A stretch of DNA of 64,000 nucleotides, from assembly GCA_001602435.1 (NCBI GenBank), contig CP012156.1, positions 950,001-1,014,000 of the forward strand, in the 5' to 3' direction. Origin of the DNA: Hyphomonadaceae bacterium UKL13-1 (GTDB taxonomy: Bacteria > Pseudomonadota > Alphaproteobacteria > Caulobacterales > Aquidulcibacteraceae). Positions 1 through 8,112 of the stretch are shown here, in pieces. Within the stretch, counting starts at the first letter, position 1, and each line of letters opens with the position of its first letter. The notes under the pieces were generated by a model. The model was not told where the DNA came from and ran no database searches. It saw nothing but the letters and a program-made list of their open reading frames with translations. Made by a program: the position numbers and the translations under genes.

Positions 1-1
1 C

Positions 2-169
2 TTGGCGCGCTTGGCCGCCAGCCCAAATGTCCGCTTTGTCCGTATGTCGGGTTCGGGCGCGACCTGCTTTGCGCTCTATGATGATGAGGACGCCGCACAA
101 GCTGGGAAAAATTTTGTTCTCGAAGGTCTTGCCAATCGCGGCTTTTGGGTTGAGGCAGATCGTATCTAA
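2..169 (+). CDS. ispE: 4-diphosphocytidyl-2-C-methyl-D-erythritol kinase, C-terminal fragment
   Basis: Only the last 55 codons are inside the window; the frame runs from base 2 to a TAA at 167-169. The visible part contains the glycine/serine-rich block MSGSGATCFALY, which matches the C-terminal GHMP-kinase motif 3 of IspE. IspE phosphorylates CDP-methylerythritol with ATP in the non-mevalonate isoprenoid pathway in the cytoplasm. The assignment rests on this motif and on the tail length, so a different GHMP-family kinase cannot be fully excluded. The gene truncates at the window edge, not biologically. A glutathione transferase follows 38 bases later on the same strand. Confidence 0.75.
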   Translation: MARLAASPNVRFVRMSGSGATCFALYDDEDAAQAGKNFVLEGLANRGFWVEADRI

Positions 170-207
170 GCGCTGTGGATAGACCATAGCCGAGTGGAGG
201 GGCTTTT

Positions 208-828
208 ATGATTGTCGTGCATCACCTTAACGATTCCCGGTCGCAGCGGATATTGTGGCTGCTGGAAGAAATGGGAACGCCCTATGAAATCAAGAAGTAT
301 CAGCGCGATGCCGTGACCAATCTGGCCCCGCCAGAATTGAAGGAAGTCCATCCACTGGGGAAGTCGCCTGTGGTGACGGATGACGGGGAAGTTCTCGCTG
401 AATCCGGGATGATTATCGATGTGTTGGCACGCCGCTATGGCCCAGATCTGGCAGTTGATTTTGCTTCACCGCTTTATCCCGCCTATGCGCATTGGCTGCA
501 TTTTGCCGAAGGTTCAGCCATGCTGCCCTTCCTTTTGGCGCTCTACACAGGTCGCTTAGGGGATGCTGCTGCTCCGCTGATGCCGCGCATCACAGGTGAG
601 ATCATGAACCATTTGTCCTATGTCGAAGGCGCGTTGGCCGGAAAACAGTTTTTTGTCGGTGATCGTCTGACTGGCGCAGACATTCAAATGAGCTTTGTCG
701 GCGAGATCGCCAAGGGCCAAGGGGCTCTGGGCATGCTTCCCAATATGAAAGCTTGGCTCGAAGGCCTTCATGCCAGACCACAATGGCAAGCCGCCCTTGA
801 AAAGGGTGGCCCTTACCGCTTCGCCTGA
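208..828 (+). CDS. Glutathione S-transferase family protein
   Basis: This 206-residue cytosolic protein has the two-domain layout of glutathione transferases. Residues 1-80 look like the thioredoxin fold, with SRSQRILWLLEE near residue 10 and the glutathione-binding ESG turn (LAESGMIIDVL) near residue 66. The rest is an all-helical domain ending in a GADIQMSF segment typical of the N-capping box. An AGGAGG-like GGAGGGG lies 8-12 bases before the ATG and supports this start. Members conjugate or isomerise electrophiles with glutathione; the substrate cannot be predicted. The glyoxalase II gene further on also uses glutathione, but the two are not in one operon. Confidence 0.9.
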   Translation: MIVVHHLNDSRSQRILWLLEEMGTPYEIKKYQRDAVTNLAPPELKEVHPLGKSPVVTDDGEVLAESGMIIDVLARRYGPDLAVDFASPLYPAYAHWLHFAEGSAMLPFLLALYTGRLGDAAAPLMPRITGEIMNHLSYVEGALAGKQFFVGDRLTGADIQMSFVGEIAKGQGALGMLPNMKAWLEGLHARPQWQAALEKGGPYRFA

Positions 829-838
829 TATTGCTAAT

Positions 839-3103
839 CTAGCGCGGTCCAGGTCCCAAAGTTCGATCAAAGAAGTTTAAGATCGTGAGTTGGACGTGCT
901 TGGCCCGCGCCTTTTCGCGAATGCCGTGCTTCTGCCCCGGATAGACCATGATTTCAAACGGGATCGAAGCGGATTGCAAGGCATCAAACGCAGCGGTTGA
1001 GTTGTCGAACGTCACATTGTCGTCTGCCATGCCATGGAGGATCAAAAGCGGGCGTTTGACGTTTTTCAAGCGCGGCAGAACTGACGATCTTGAATAAGCG
1101 TCCGCCTCGTCTTGAGGCTTGCCCATAAAGCGCTCGGTATAATGGGTGTCGTACAAAGACCAGTCGGTGACGGGCGCTCCTGATACATAAGCCGCGTAGG
1201 CTTCCGGTGCCTCGGTCGCCAGTCGCAGCGCCATATAGCCACCATAGGACCAACCCCAAACGCCAATGCGGGAAGGATCGACATAGGTCTGCGCTTTCAA
1301 AAAGGCGAGGCCTGCCAATTGGTCCTCTACCTCTGGCCCACCCAGTTTCCGGCTGATGGCGCGCTCAAAACTGCGCCCCCGGTTCGGCGTGCCCCGATTG
1401 TCGATGGAAAACACAATATAGCCGCGGGCGGCATGCACCTGATCGGTATTGCTACCCCAGCTTCGTCGAACAACCTGAACGCCTGGTCCACCATAGACAT
1501 AGACGATGACAGGCCATTTCTTGCTGGGGTCGAAATTGGCCGGCAGTTGCATAGACCAGTTGAGCACATCGCCGGACGGACCATTCAAGGTACCAAACCG
1601 CACCGAGGCGCGTTTGGCGAGATAAGGTGCCCAGGGGTGCCTGCTGTCGAGCTTGTTTTCCTCAATCCAACGGATCAAGCGCCCACTGGCCTCATATAGG
1701 CCAAAGCGAGGGGGTGTTGTGGGGTCTGAATAGGTTCCGAGGAAGGCTTTGCCGGTGGTAGCCATAGCCACACCCCAACTGCCGCCGCTGGCGGTTACGG
1801 CACTTGGCGCACGACGCTTGGCCAAAGGTGCCGAGTAAAGGCGCTGTTCAAGGCTGTCGTCCTTATTAGACATGAAAAAGACGCGGCCTGCCGCCTCATC
1901 TACACCGGTGATCTGTGACACAGCCCAGTTGCCGGTTGTCAAAACTTGTACGCCGGTACCATCGCGCTTGCGTCGTTCGATGTGGCGCCAACCCGTCCGC
2001 TCGCTCGTCCACAGGAAATCGCCCGACGCCAAGGGCGTGAAGTCATTGGTCAGGTTCAGCCAAACCAAATCCGCCTCTGTGAGAATGACTTTCGATTGGC
2101 CGGTCGCCGGGTCAACCATCAGAAGGTCGAGCCGCGTTTGGGCACGGTTTTGCCGCTGAATATACAGGGTCTGGCCATCCTTCGACCAATTGACCCGCGC
2201 AACATAGATGTCGTCATTCTCCCCTAGATCAACTGGAACGACGGCGCCGGTTGTCATGTCCTTGATAAATAAGGCGACACTGGCATTGGTTGCACCCGAG
2301 CGCGGATAGCGTTGCTGGACAATCTCGGTCTGGCTCGCCCCAATCTCCACGCGCGGGACAAGGGCGACTGCGCTCTCGTCGACTCGAGTAAAGACAATCC
2401 GGCCATCGTTCGGTGCCCACCAATAGCCCGTGTCTCGATCCATTTCCTCTTGGGCGATGAATTCTGCCATGCCATAGGTTGTGGCTTCACTGGCTGCTGG
2501 CGATAACGCGACTTCTTCACTCGTGCCTAGTTTAAGGGCCATCAACTGGCCTTCGCGAATGAAAGACACATAGCCGCCCGCAGGCGAGATTTGAGCGTCG
2601 GTCTCAAACTCTGGTGTGCGGGTCAATCGGCGCGGGCTGTTGGGGTTGGCGACCGACACATAATAGAGATCGCCGCCCAAAGGAGCCAAGATGGCCTCGC
2701 CCTTTTTGTCCCACTCATAGGCAACAAGGCCACGCGTGCCGGCCAAGCGTTGGCGCTCACGACGGGCGGCTTCTGCTTCGGACAGGGCACCCTCGTCTGG
2801 GACTAAAGCCTTTGAATCAACCATCATAAAGGGCGCGCCGCCGGCGACAGGGGCCGCCCAGAGGTCTAAGCGCAAAAAATCGCGCTCATTCGGTCGTAGC
2901 CAGGTGACCAATTTGCCGTCTGGCGAAAATTTCGGCGCGCGCGCGACTGGTCCATTGAGTGCTGGATCCTCAAACAGGCGGTCCAGCGTGATGCTGCCTG
3001 ATGTCGGCGCAGCGGCAGGGACTTCTTGTGCGTTCACAAGGGCGGGGAGAACGGCGAGAATCGCCAATAGGGTCAGAACAGGGCGCATACGTCTATTTGG
3101 CAA
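839..3103 (-). CDS. Exported S9 family (DPP IV-like) serine peptidase
   Basis: This 754-residue protein begins with a signal peptide (about residues 1-25, ending in VNAQ). It continues with a DPP IV-type beta-propeller and a C-terminal alpha/beta hydrolase domain. The nucleophile motif GWSYGGYM, the later Asp in GMADDNV and the His in GQKHGI form the expected catalytic triad. Family members cleave dipeptides or short peptides in the periplasm, often after proline. The chosen start is TTG at 3103 because GGAAGG lies 8 bases before it; an ATG five codons downstream (3088) has no visible ribosome binding site. The upstream ribbon-helix-helix gene ends only 4 bases away, so the two may be co-transcribed. 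Confidence 0.92.
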   Translation of the reverse strand: MPNRRMRPVLTLLAILAVLPALVNAQEVPAAAPTSGSITLDRLFEDPALNGPVARAPKFSPDGKLVTWLRPNERDFLRLDLWAAPVAGGAPFMMVDSKALVPDEGALSEAEAARRERQRLAGTRGLVAYEWDKKGEAILAPLGGDLYYVSVANPNSPRRLTRTPEFETDAQISPAGGYVSFIREGQLMALKLGTSEEVALSPAASEATTYGMAEFIAQEEMDRDTGYWWAPNDGRIVFTRVDESAVALVPRVEIGASQTEIVQQRYPRSGATNASVALFIKDMTTGAVVPVDLGENDDIYVARVNWSKDGQTLYIQRQNRAQTRLDLLMVDPATGQSKVILTEADLVWLNLTNDFTPLASGDFLWTSERTGWRHIERRKRDGTGVQVLTTGNWAVSQITGVDEAAGRVFFMSNKDDSLEQRLYSAPLAKRRAPSAVTASGGSWGVAMATTGKAFLGTYSDPTTPPRFGLYEASGRLIRWIEENKLDSRHPWAPYLAKRASVRFGTLNGPSGDVLNWSMQLPANFDPSKKWPVIVYVYGGPGVQVVRRSWGSNTDQVHAARGYIVFSIDNRGTPNRGRSFERAISRKLGGPEVEDQLAGLAFLKAQTYVDPSRIGVWGWSYGGYMALRLATEAPEAYAAYVSGAPVTDWSLYDTHYTERFMGKPQDEADAYSRSSVLPRLKNVKRPLLILHGMADDNVTFDNSTAAFDALQSASIPFEIMVYPGQKHGIREKARAKHVQLTILNFFDRTLGPGPR

Positions 3104-3107
3104 GGCT

Positions 3108-3323
3108 TCAGCCTTCCGGCAAGACTTGATGCAAAAGCGCCCACACCCGAAGGGCGCTTGCGAGCGGGCGATCGCCCCTTTGGCTGTCGATCTCGCCGAT
3201 CAGCCCTGCCAAAGACAAGCGGCGCTGACGGGCATGCCCGTCCAAGGCCGCCCAGAACTCTGCCTCTAGCGCAACGCTTGTGGCGTGTCCCTCGAGAGAA
3301 ACCGATCGCTTAATCAGGCTCAT
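3108..3323 (-). CDS. Ribbon-helix-helix domain protein (RHH_4 type)
   Basis: This 71-residue protein fits the small alphaproteobacterial RHH_4 family. An N-terminal strand (LIKRSVSLEGHATSVALE) is followed by two helices (EAEFWAALDGHARQRR and SLAGLIGEIDSQR). Such folds pair into dimers and usually bind DNA, but no target is known for this subfamily. The ATG is preceded by AAGG at a good distance, and the gene overlaps the end of the DUF4169 gene by 14 bases. The DUF4169-RHH pairing recurs in alphaproteobacteria, often near fumC; here fumC lies about 51 kb away. Confidence 0.75.
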   Translation of the reverse strand: MSLIKRSVSLEGHATSVALEAEFWAALDGHARQRRLSLAGLIGEIDSQRGDRPLASALRVWALLHQVLPEG

Positions 3324-3507
3324 GATTTGTCGCCTTGGTCAGGAGATGTCCATCGAGGCGCGTTTTGGTCTGCGTTTTGGCCTTTTCTGTGGCAAGCTTT
3401 TCCAGTTTCGTGCGACCAAACGCGATACGATTTGCCTCGCCTTTGGCGGCATCGGTGGCGCGCGCTTTCGCTTTGCGTGCTTGTCTTAAATTGATGATCT
3501 CAGCCAT
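3310..3507 (-). CDS. DUF4169 family protein
   Basis: A 65-residue, lysine- and arginine-rich protein opening with the family signature MAEIINLRQARKAKAR, which identifies DUF4169. The middle keeps the conserved block with AANR-like NRIAFGRTK. Function is unknown. The strongly basic helix suggests nucleic acid contact, but that is inference. It overlaps the following ribbon-helix-helix gene by 14 bases, which points to translational coupling. Confidence 0.75.
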   Translation of the reverse strand: MAEIINLRQARKAKARATDAAKGEANRIAFGRTKLEKLATEKAKTQTKTRLDGHLLTKATNHEPD

Positions 3508-3542
3508 GGGACGTTTTTATTCTAGTCAGGCCTCTAAATCCA

Positions 3543-3962
3543 TCAGAGTGATGGGCTCGGCGAGCTGGCTGCGCAGTTGAAGGCACGTCGGGATAGGGCA
3601 TCTGGTTTTTCAACCGCTTCTTGAAGTTGACGTTCCATTTCGCTCTGCACCAACTCGGGTACCTTATCGCTTGAAATGCCGTAAGCATCGGCCGCGGCAT
3701 AGACTTCCGCCAGCCATCGATTGCTGCTGTCGATAACGCCTGGTTCGCGTGACCAAGAAGGGGCAGCCATCGCCGTCACCTGAATTGCGGCAGCGCACGT
3801 CAGCGAGTCTTCCAGCCGTGCGAGCGCCGCAGGGTCTTCCCCTTGTACAGTTTGAACCTGTGCCGATTTGGGTTGCGGTGCGGTTTGTTGGGCATTTGGC
3901 TGGGCGAAAGCTTGAAAGCTCCACCCCGTTAAAAGCGAAACAAGGATCAAATTGGCACGCAT
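3543..3962 (-). CDS. Exported hypothetical protein
   Basis: I do not recognise this 139-residue protein. Residues 1-20 form a signal peptide ending near QAFAQ. A low-complexity glutamine/alanine segment follows, then a mostly helical domain with two cysteines (in LTCAAA and FNCAAS) that could form a disulfide in the periplasm. The ATG at 3962 is preferred; a GTG two codons upstream (3968) is possible. The gene ends 35 bases before the DUF4169 start on the same strand, so the three small genes and the S9 peptidase may form one unit. Confidence 0.6.
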   Translation of the reverse strand: MRANLILVSLLTGWSFQAFAQPNAQQTAPQPKSAQVQTVQGEDPAALARLEDSLTCAAAIQVTAMAAPSWSREPGVIDSSNRWLAEVYAAADAYGISSDKVPELVQSEMERQLQEAVEKPDALSRRAFNCAASSPSPSL

Positions 3963-4040
3963 CGTCACTCACTTTGTTGCTGCGCCCAACCTTGCAGGGA
4001 CTGGGCCATCGTCAAGTAACCATCTTCTTTTACTGAGACT

Positions 4041-4667
4041 TCATTGTGGCAAAGTTTGATTGAGCTCAAGATAAGCACCATCGGCGTCAAAGAATTGGCA
4101 GCCCAATACCCGGATTGGGGGGGCACCTGGGATACGAGGCGGATAGACCGAGATTTTCGGCTCCACCACCATACGCACGCCCGGTGCCGCCTTGGCGGCA
4201 TCACAGGCCTTTTGCGCGTCTGCAACCGCGGCAACTATGATATGGCTACCCGGACCCAAAACTTTGGGCTGCTTGACCTTGGGGTGGTCTGGGCGGTCGG
4301 TATATTGAATCAGGCCGATCCAGCCGATCCAAGGGTCATTGGCATTGAGTAACACTAAGCGTATCGGACGGGGTGGCCCGCCTTGTGCAAAAGCCGGGCT
4401 CGAAACACTCATGCGTTCATCATAATTCACCCGCATACCCAGCCCATCGCGATAGAGCTTGAGTGAGGTTTCCATGTCCCTCACGATGATGGTGGTGCGG
4501 CGAATGTCGATGGGGACGCGCTCAATCGGTACGACGATTTTTGTCGGGTCTTTGGCGGGCTCAGCACTTTGGGTAGACGGCGCAGCCTGTTGTGCTACGG
4601 CGATGCCCAGCCCGGCACCTGCTGCAACGACACTCGCCAGAAAAAACACTTTCGCGCACAGACGCAT
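4041..4667 (-). CDS. Exported VOC (glyoxalase/dioxygenase fold) family protein
   Basis: This 208-residue protein has a signal peptide (about residues 1-26, ending AVAQQ). It continues with one vicinal-oxygen-chelate domain, visible in RTTIIVRDMETSLKLYRDGL and in the C-terminal block with FFDADGAYLELNQ. The Glu in YLELNQ matches the usual last metal ligand, but the first histidine ligand is replaced by Arg/Thr, so metal use is uncertain. VOC proteins include glyoxalase I, extradiol dioxygenases and antibiotic-binding proteins; no specific role can be given. GGAGG seven bases before the ATG fixes the start. Confidence 0.8.
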   Translation of the reverse strand: MRLCAKVFFLASVVAAGAGLGIAVAQQAAPSTQSAEPAKDPTKIVVPIERVPIDIRRTTIIVRDMETSLKLYRDGLGMRVNYDERMSVSSPAFAQGGPPRPIRLVLLNANDPWIGWIGLIQYTDRPDHPKVKQPKVLGPGSHIIVAAVADAQKACDAAKAAPGVRMVVEPKISVYPPRIPGAPPIRVLGCQFFDADGAYLELNQTLPQ

Positions 4668-4767
4668 GCATAGCCCTCCTGATAGGATATATCATTTGTT
4701 TAGGGGCTGGCGGGCAAGATGCAAGCCTAAAACGAGCATTGCATGAACATGCACAAAAACTGCCTGC

Positions 4768-7431
4768 TTAGGCGACAACGCCGAGGCGGCGCAAGGCATC
4801 CTGACCCAGAGCAGCTTGCCGATTGTAATAGGCCACGCCCGCTGTGTTGCCACCTGATTTTTGGGCAGCCTTGGCTGCATTTTGCTTGCGCAACTCGACC
4901 TGCGTTGGGTCGGAGGAAATCTCCCGATAGCCAATACGCAAACGTCGGAGCACGCCGTCAAATGAGTCTGCCAAAGCCTTGGCTTTGGCCTTGTCTGATA
5001 CATCGCCCTCCAAAGGCATTTCGAGTGCAATAATCGGAGGCGGGTCGGAGACCGATTTGGTACCAGGCTTTTTAGGGGCAGGGCGAGGGATCGCCACGCC
5101 GGGTTCTAGGCCCAATTGAGTCAGGGCGTCTGCCACGCCATCGGTCGCCTTAAGTTCGATCCGATCGCCAGCCTTTGGCGTGATGACCAAGCTTTCTATC
5201 CCTTTGAGGGAGCGTGCCTCAGCAGTGCCATCGCGCATCAAGACGCGGTTCAGTTTGGCTGCCAGGGTCCGCATGGTCTCACCCTGGGCGATGGTGATTT
5301 TCTTCTCGCTACCGCCGTTGACGATGACACTAAATTGGTCGCCGCTGCGCAGACCTGTCCGGTCAGTCAAAGCATCAGAAATGCCGAAACTCAAAGTCCC
5401 TTGCGGAATGCCCATCGAATCGAGGCTTTGGGAAACGGTGGGCGCAAGGGCGATGGAAATTGGCGCATCAACCAATTGTGGGGCGGTCCGACTAAACGCT
5501 TGCACGCCTGTATCTGCATCAAGACCGACGATCGAGCTTTCCCGCGTTGTGCTGGCAGGGGTCGAGCCATTGGCTGGCGTCACCGTAACGGCCTCTGTGG
5601 CATAGGCCACCTGATCGCCTGCCGCGGTTAGGGCCCGGATGGCTTCACCAGAAGTTTGGGTTTGGAACAGCACGGTTTCGGAACTGATTTCCATGCCGAC
5701 TAATTTATTAGCGGTCGAACTCGTGGCTGTGCGGCCTGCAAGGAATATTCGGCCAGCGGAATCTGATGTAACCATGGTAACAGCGCTTAAAGTGCTGGCA
5801 GCCAAATTGTTGGTTGCGCCGCTGGCAGTGCCGGTCACCGTATCAAATTTGCGCATGCGAGCGCCGCCGCTCTCGTTCCAGACGGCAACGGCTTGGCCGT
5901 TGGCAAGCGCTAAGCCTGCGGGCGTGTCATCGCCCGTGGTGCCCAAAGTTTGAGTAAAACGCACCGAACCTGCGGTATCAAAGGCCTGCAGATAGACGTC
6001 TTTACCGCCTAACGCAGCCGCGCCGCCATAACTATTGGTCGTCGTCCCCATGACAAAGACGCTCCCATCTGCGCCGACTTGCACATGGGTGGCATTGTCG
6101 CTGCCAGTGGCCCCTTGCTGGTGATACCATTTGTCCCGACCTTCGGAATCAAAAGCAGCCACAAAAGAATCCAGCCCATTACCGGTTGTGCTGGTCGCCG
6201 TATCGGCGCGCCCAGAAACTGAACCCGCCACTGCCAAAGTCCCATCCGCGCCAATGGCGAGGGAGAAGCCTTGGGCAGGAGCCGCCGATCCCAAGGCCCG
6301 CGTCCAAACGATTTGGCCCGTTGTGTCGTATTTCATCAACACGACGTCGCTTTTATCTTTAGGCGTTTGGCCATTCACTTTACCGGTCGCATCGGCAATC
6401 ACATAGAGCGAGCCGTCTGAACCTACGACTGATGCGCGGGCACCAACCGTGGAGCCTTTGACCGCCGAAATATCCGAAGTGAAGGACGCCAACTCATCCG
6501 TGCCCTCAAGGCCCGTCATTTTGCTCACCACGCTTTGGGTTGCGCTATCGACGGTCTTTCCGCCAGCAACATAAAGCGCTGGCTTGGTATCACCTACCGC
6601 AGCTTCAAAGGACAGCGTTTCTAGCGAGTTGGTGGTGATCCGCAGCCGCTGTTGAACGGTTGCCGTCCCGCCCTTGGTGGTGGCGGGGACTGTGGTTTCA
6701 ACACGCGAAAATCGGCTCTCAAAGCCTGCCGTTTCGAGCTTGCTATTGATGAAATTGGTTACATTGCCCAGATTTCGGTCAGTAGTGCCCATTTCGGAAA
6801 GATTGATGTCGAAATTGGTGGTTACGCCAGCTTTGGTCACTTTCAATGTGAAGCGGCGATCTCCCAGAAAGCCTTGTGGGATGGCAGTCAAATCGCCATT
6901 GACCAAGGGTTTGGTGTCGTATTGTAGTAGACCTTTGGGAATACCTTCGCCTTCGTGACGCGCCAGACGACGCCCGCCAATCAAATAGGCCCCATCGAGT
7001 TTGGTGGCATTGATATGGTCGTTGAGTTCCTCAATGCCTTTGGTCAGCCGATCCTGCAGGCGCTTGCGCGTTTCAGCGCTAACCCCATCCTTGGCGGCAG
7101 CATCAGCCAAGGCTTGCAACTTCTGAACACCATTATGAATGACGAACAAGCTTTTGTCGTTTGGGTCGGTGACCGCAGACCCTGCTCCTGACCCCAAACT
7201 GGTATTCACTAAACGGCTGGCGCGCAATGCCTCAGTAGCCAGTTGCGACAAAGTTGCCGGTTTAGCGCGGGAATCCCATGGTGCCATCCGCGCAATTTCA
7301 CGCTGGGTCGGTGGACCGGTTCGGGTGGCGGTGGCGGTATTGGTGAGTGCCGACAAGTCAATAGACTGCACGGACGAGTTGGAAAACCCGCCTGAATTCA
7401 ACAGACTAATGACATTGGCATTGATGGCCAC
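4768..7431 (-). CDS. FlaEY-like flagellin-related protein with beta-propeller repeats
   Basis: This 887-residue protein starts MAINANVISLLN and carries a flagellin-like helical segment at about residues 85-165 (FVIHNGVQKLQALAD followed by RLTKGIEELNDHI). Its middle, about residues 310-640, consists of repeated beta-strand units such as ALGSAAPAQGFSLAIGADG and GTTGDDTPAGLALANGQ, which resemble SBBP/beta-propeller repeats. The C-terminal 60 residues are again helical. This architecture resembles the Caulobacter FlaEY protein, annotated as a flagellar regulator; I make that link from memory of the family. The start is GTG at 7431 with AAGGA nine bases upstream. No other flagellar gene is in the window and I found no sigma-54 promoter upstream. 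Confidence 0.65.
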   Translation of the reverse strand: MAINANVISLLNSGGFSNSSVQSIDLSALTNTATATRTGPPTQREIARMAPWDSRAKPATLSQLATEALRASRLVNTSLGSGAGSAVTDPNDKSLFVIHNGVQKLQALADAAAKDGVSAETRKRLQDRLTKGIEELNDHINATKLDGAYLIGGRRLARHEGEGIPKGLLQYDTKPLVNGDLTAIPQGFLGDRRFTLKVTKAGVTTNFDINLSEMGTTDRNLGNVTNFINSKLETAGFESRFSRVETTVPATTKGGTATVQQRLRITTNSLETLSFEAAVGDTKPALYVAGGKTVDSATQSVVSKMTGLEGTDELASFTSDISAVKGSTVGARASVVGSDGSLYVIADATGKVNGQTPKDKSDVVLMKYDTTGQIVWTRALGSAAPAQGFSLAIGADGTLAVAGSVSGRADTATSTTGNGLDSFVAAFDSEGRDKWYHQQGATGSDNATHVQVGADGSVFVMGTTTNSYGGAAALGGKDVYLQAFDTAGSVRFTQTLGTTGDDTPAGLALANGQAVAVWNESGGARMRKFDTVTGTASGATNNLAASTLSAVTMVTSDSAGRIFLAGRTATSSTANKLVGMEISSETVLFQTQTSGEAIRALTAAGDQVAYATEAVTVTPANGSTPASTTRESSIVGLDADTGVQAFSRTAPQLVDAPISIALAPTVSQSLDSMGIPQGTLSFGISDALTDRTGLRSGDQFSVIVNGGSEKKITIAQGETMRTLAAKLNRVLMRDGTAEARSLKGIESLVITPKAGDRIELKATDGVADALTQLGLEPGVAIPRPAPKKPGTKSVSDPPPIIALEMPLEGDVSDKAKAKALADSFDGVLRRLRIGYREISSDPTQVELRKQNAAKAAQKSGGNTAGVAYYNRQAALGQDALRRLGVVA

Positions 7432-7641
7432 CGAACCGATTCCTTAACTTGCCACACGAATTCCCAATTTTGTGAGCATTTATAAGCGGTTAGAATGGCC
7501 CAAAAAGGTTGCAATGGGCTTAATTTTTCGTGTTGGTTTTGGGGCGGCGGGGCATCGGAGCAAAGTATTTTTCCGAAGTTTTATCGCGCTGCACATCCCT
7601 TTTCCGCTTGTATTTGAGAATAATTCGCATATAGTTCCGCC

Positions 7642-8088
7642 ATGCCCCATTCACAGTCGATCCATGGTCTTGAAGCTGGTGCGCAACTTGCGCTCCATGC
7701 CATGCGTCGCGCCGCTGGGCCTTCTGTTTTCCGCTGCCCAGTGACGGCAGAGCGTGTTGAGACAGCGCGTGCCGCCATGCGCAAATTGGCCAATCTGCTT
7801 CTCTTGTCTGGGCGCAAGCTACGGCTAGGCGATTTAGGGAGCCTTGAACCTTCCCCAGACGAGCGGACGCTACTGAATGCTCTGGCCGCTGCGCAGGCAG
7901 ATGATGAGGACGCACTTGTGGCCGCGCTTCGCTGGTTGGCAGGTTTTGAGCCCGGCCCCGATATGACCGAGACCACAAAGATCGCCGCACTCGCCTTCGC
8001 CGAAGCGGGCTGGAAGTGGGGGGCAACCCAGAGCCCAAGAGCGCCAGAACCGCCATTTGGGATGAGTCCGGTTCGGGCCGTTAGCTGA
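7642..8088 (+). CDS. Conserved hypothetical protein, converging on clpB
   Basis: I do not recognise this 148-residue protein. It is alanine/leucine rich and helical, with no signal peptide, membrane segment or known motif; a central acidic stretch (AAAQADDEDALVAALRWL) is the most distinctive part. It is transcribed towards clpB and ends 24 bases from the clpB stop. Codon use resembles the neighbours, and no overlapping frame on either strand is a better candidate. No clear Shine-Dalgarno site precedes the ATG. An 8-bp inverted repeat (GGTTCGGG at 8070-8077 and CCCGAACC at 8089-8096) overlaps its end and may help terminate transcription from either side. Confidence 0.55.
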   Translation: MPHSQSIHGLEAGAQLALHAMRRAAGPSVFRCPVTAERVETARAAMRKLANLLLLSGRKLRLGDLGSLEPSPDERTLLNALAAAQADDEDALVAALRWLAGFEPGPDMTETTKIAALAFAEAGWKWGATQSPRAPEPPFGMSPVRAVS

Positions 8089-8112
8089 CCCGAACCAAAC
8101 ACTTTCAATGTT

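Noticed and set aside
4740..4753. TGCATG-AA-CATGCA palindrome as terminator of the FlaEY-like gene
   Set aside because: Only 6 bp long, with the A/T run on the wrong side for that gene.
7432..7641. Sigma-54 promoter for the FlaEY-like gene
   Set aside because: The GG and GC elements seen near 7490 have wrong spacing for -24/-12, and no TGGCAC-N5-TTGC site is present.
8070..8096. Terminator between the hypothetical gene and clpB
   Set aside because: The 8-bp stem is clear, but neither strand has a T-run and the stem overlaps a coding end, so it is mentioned only in the gene entry.
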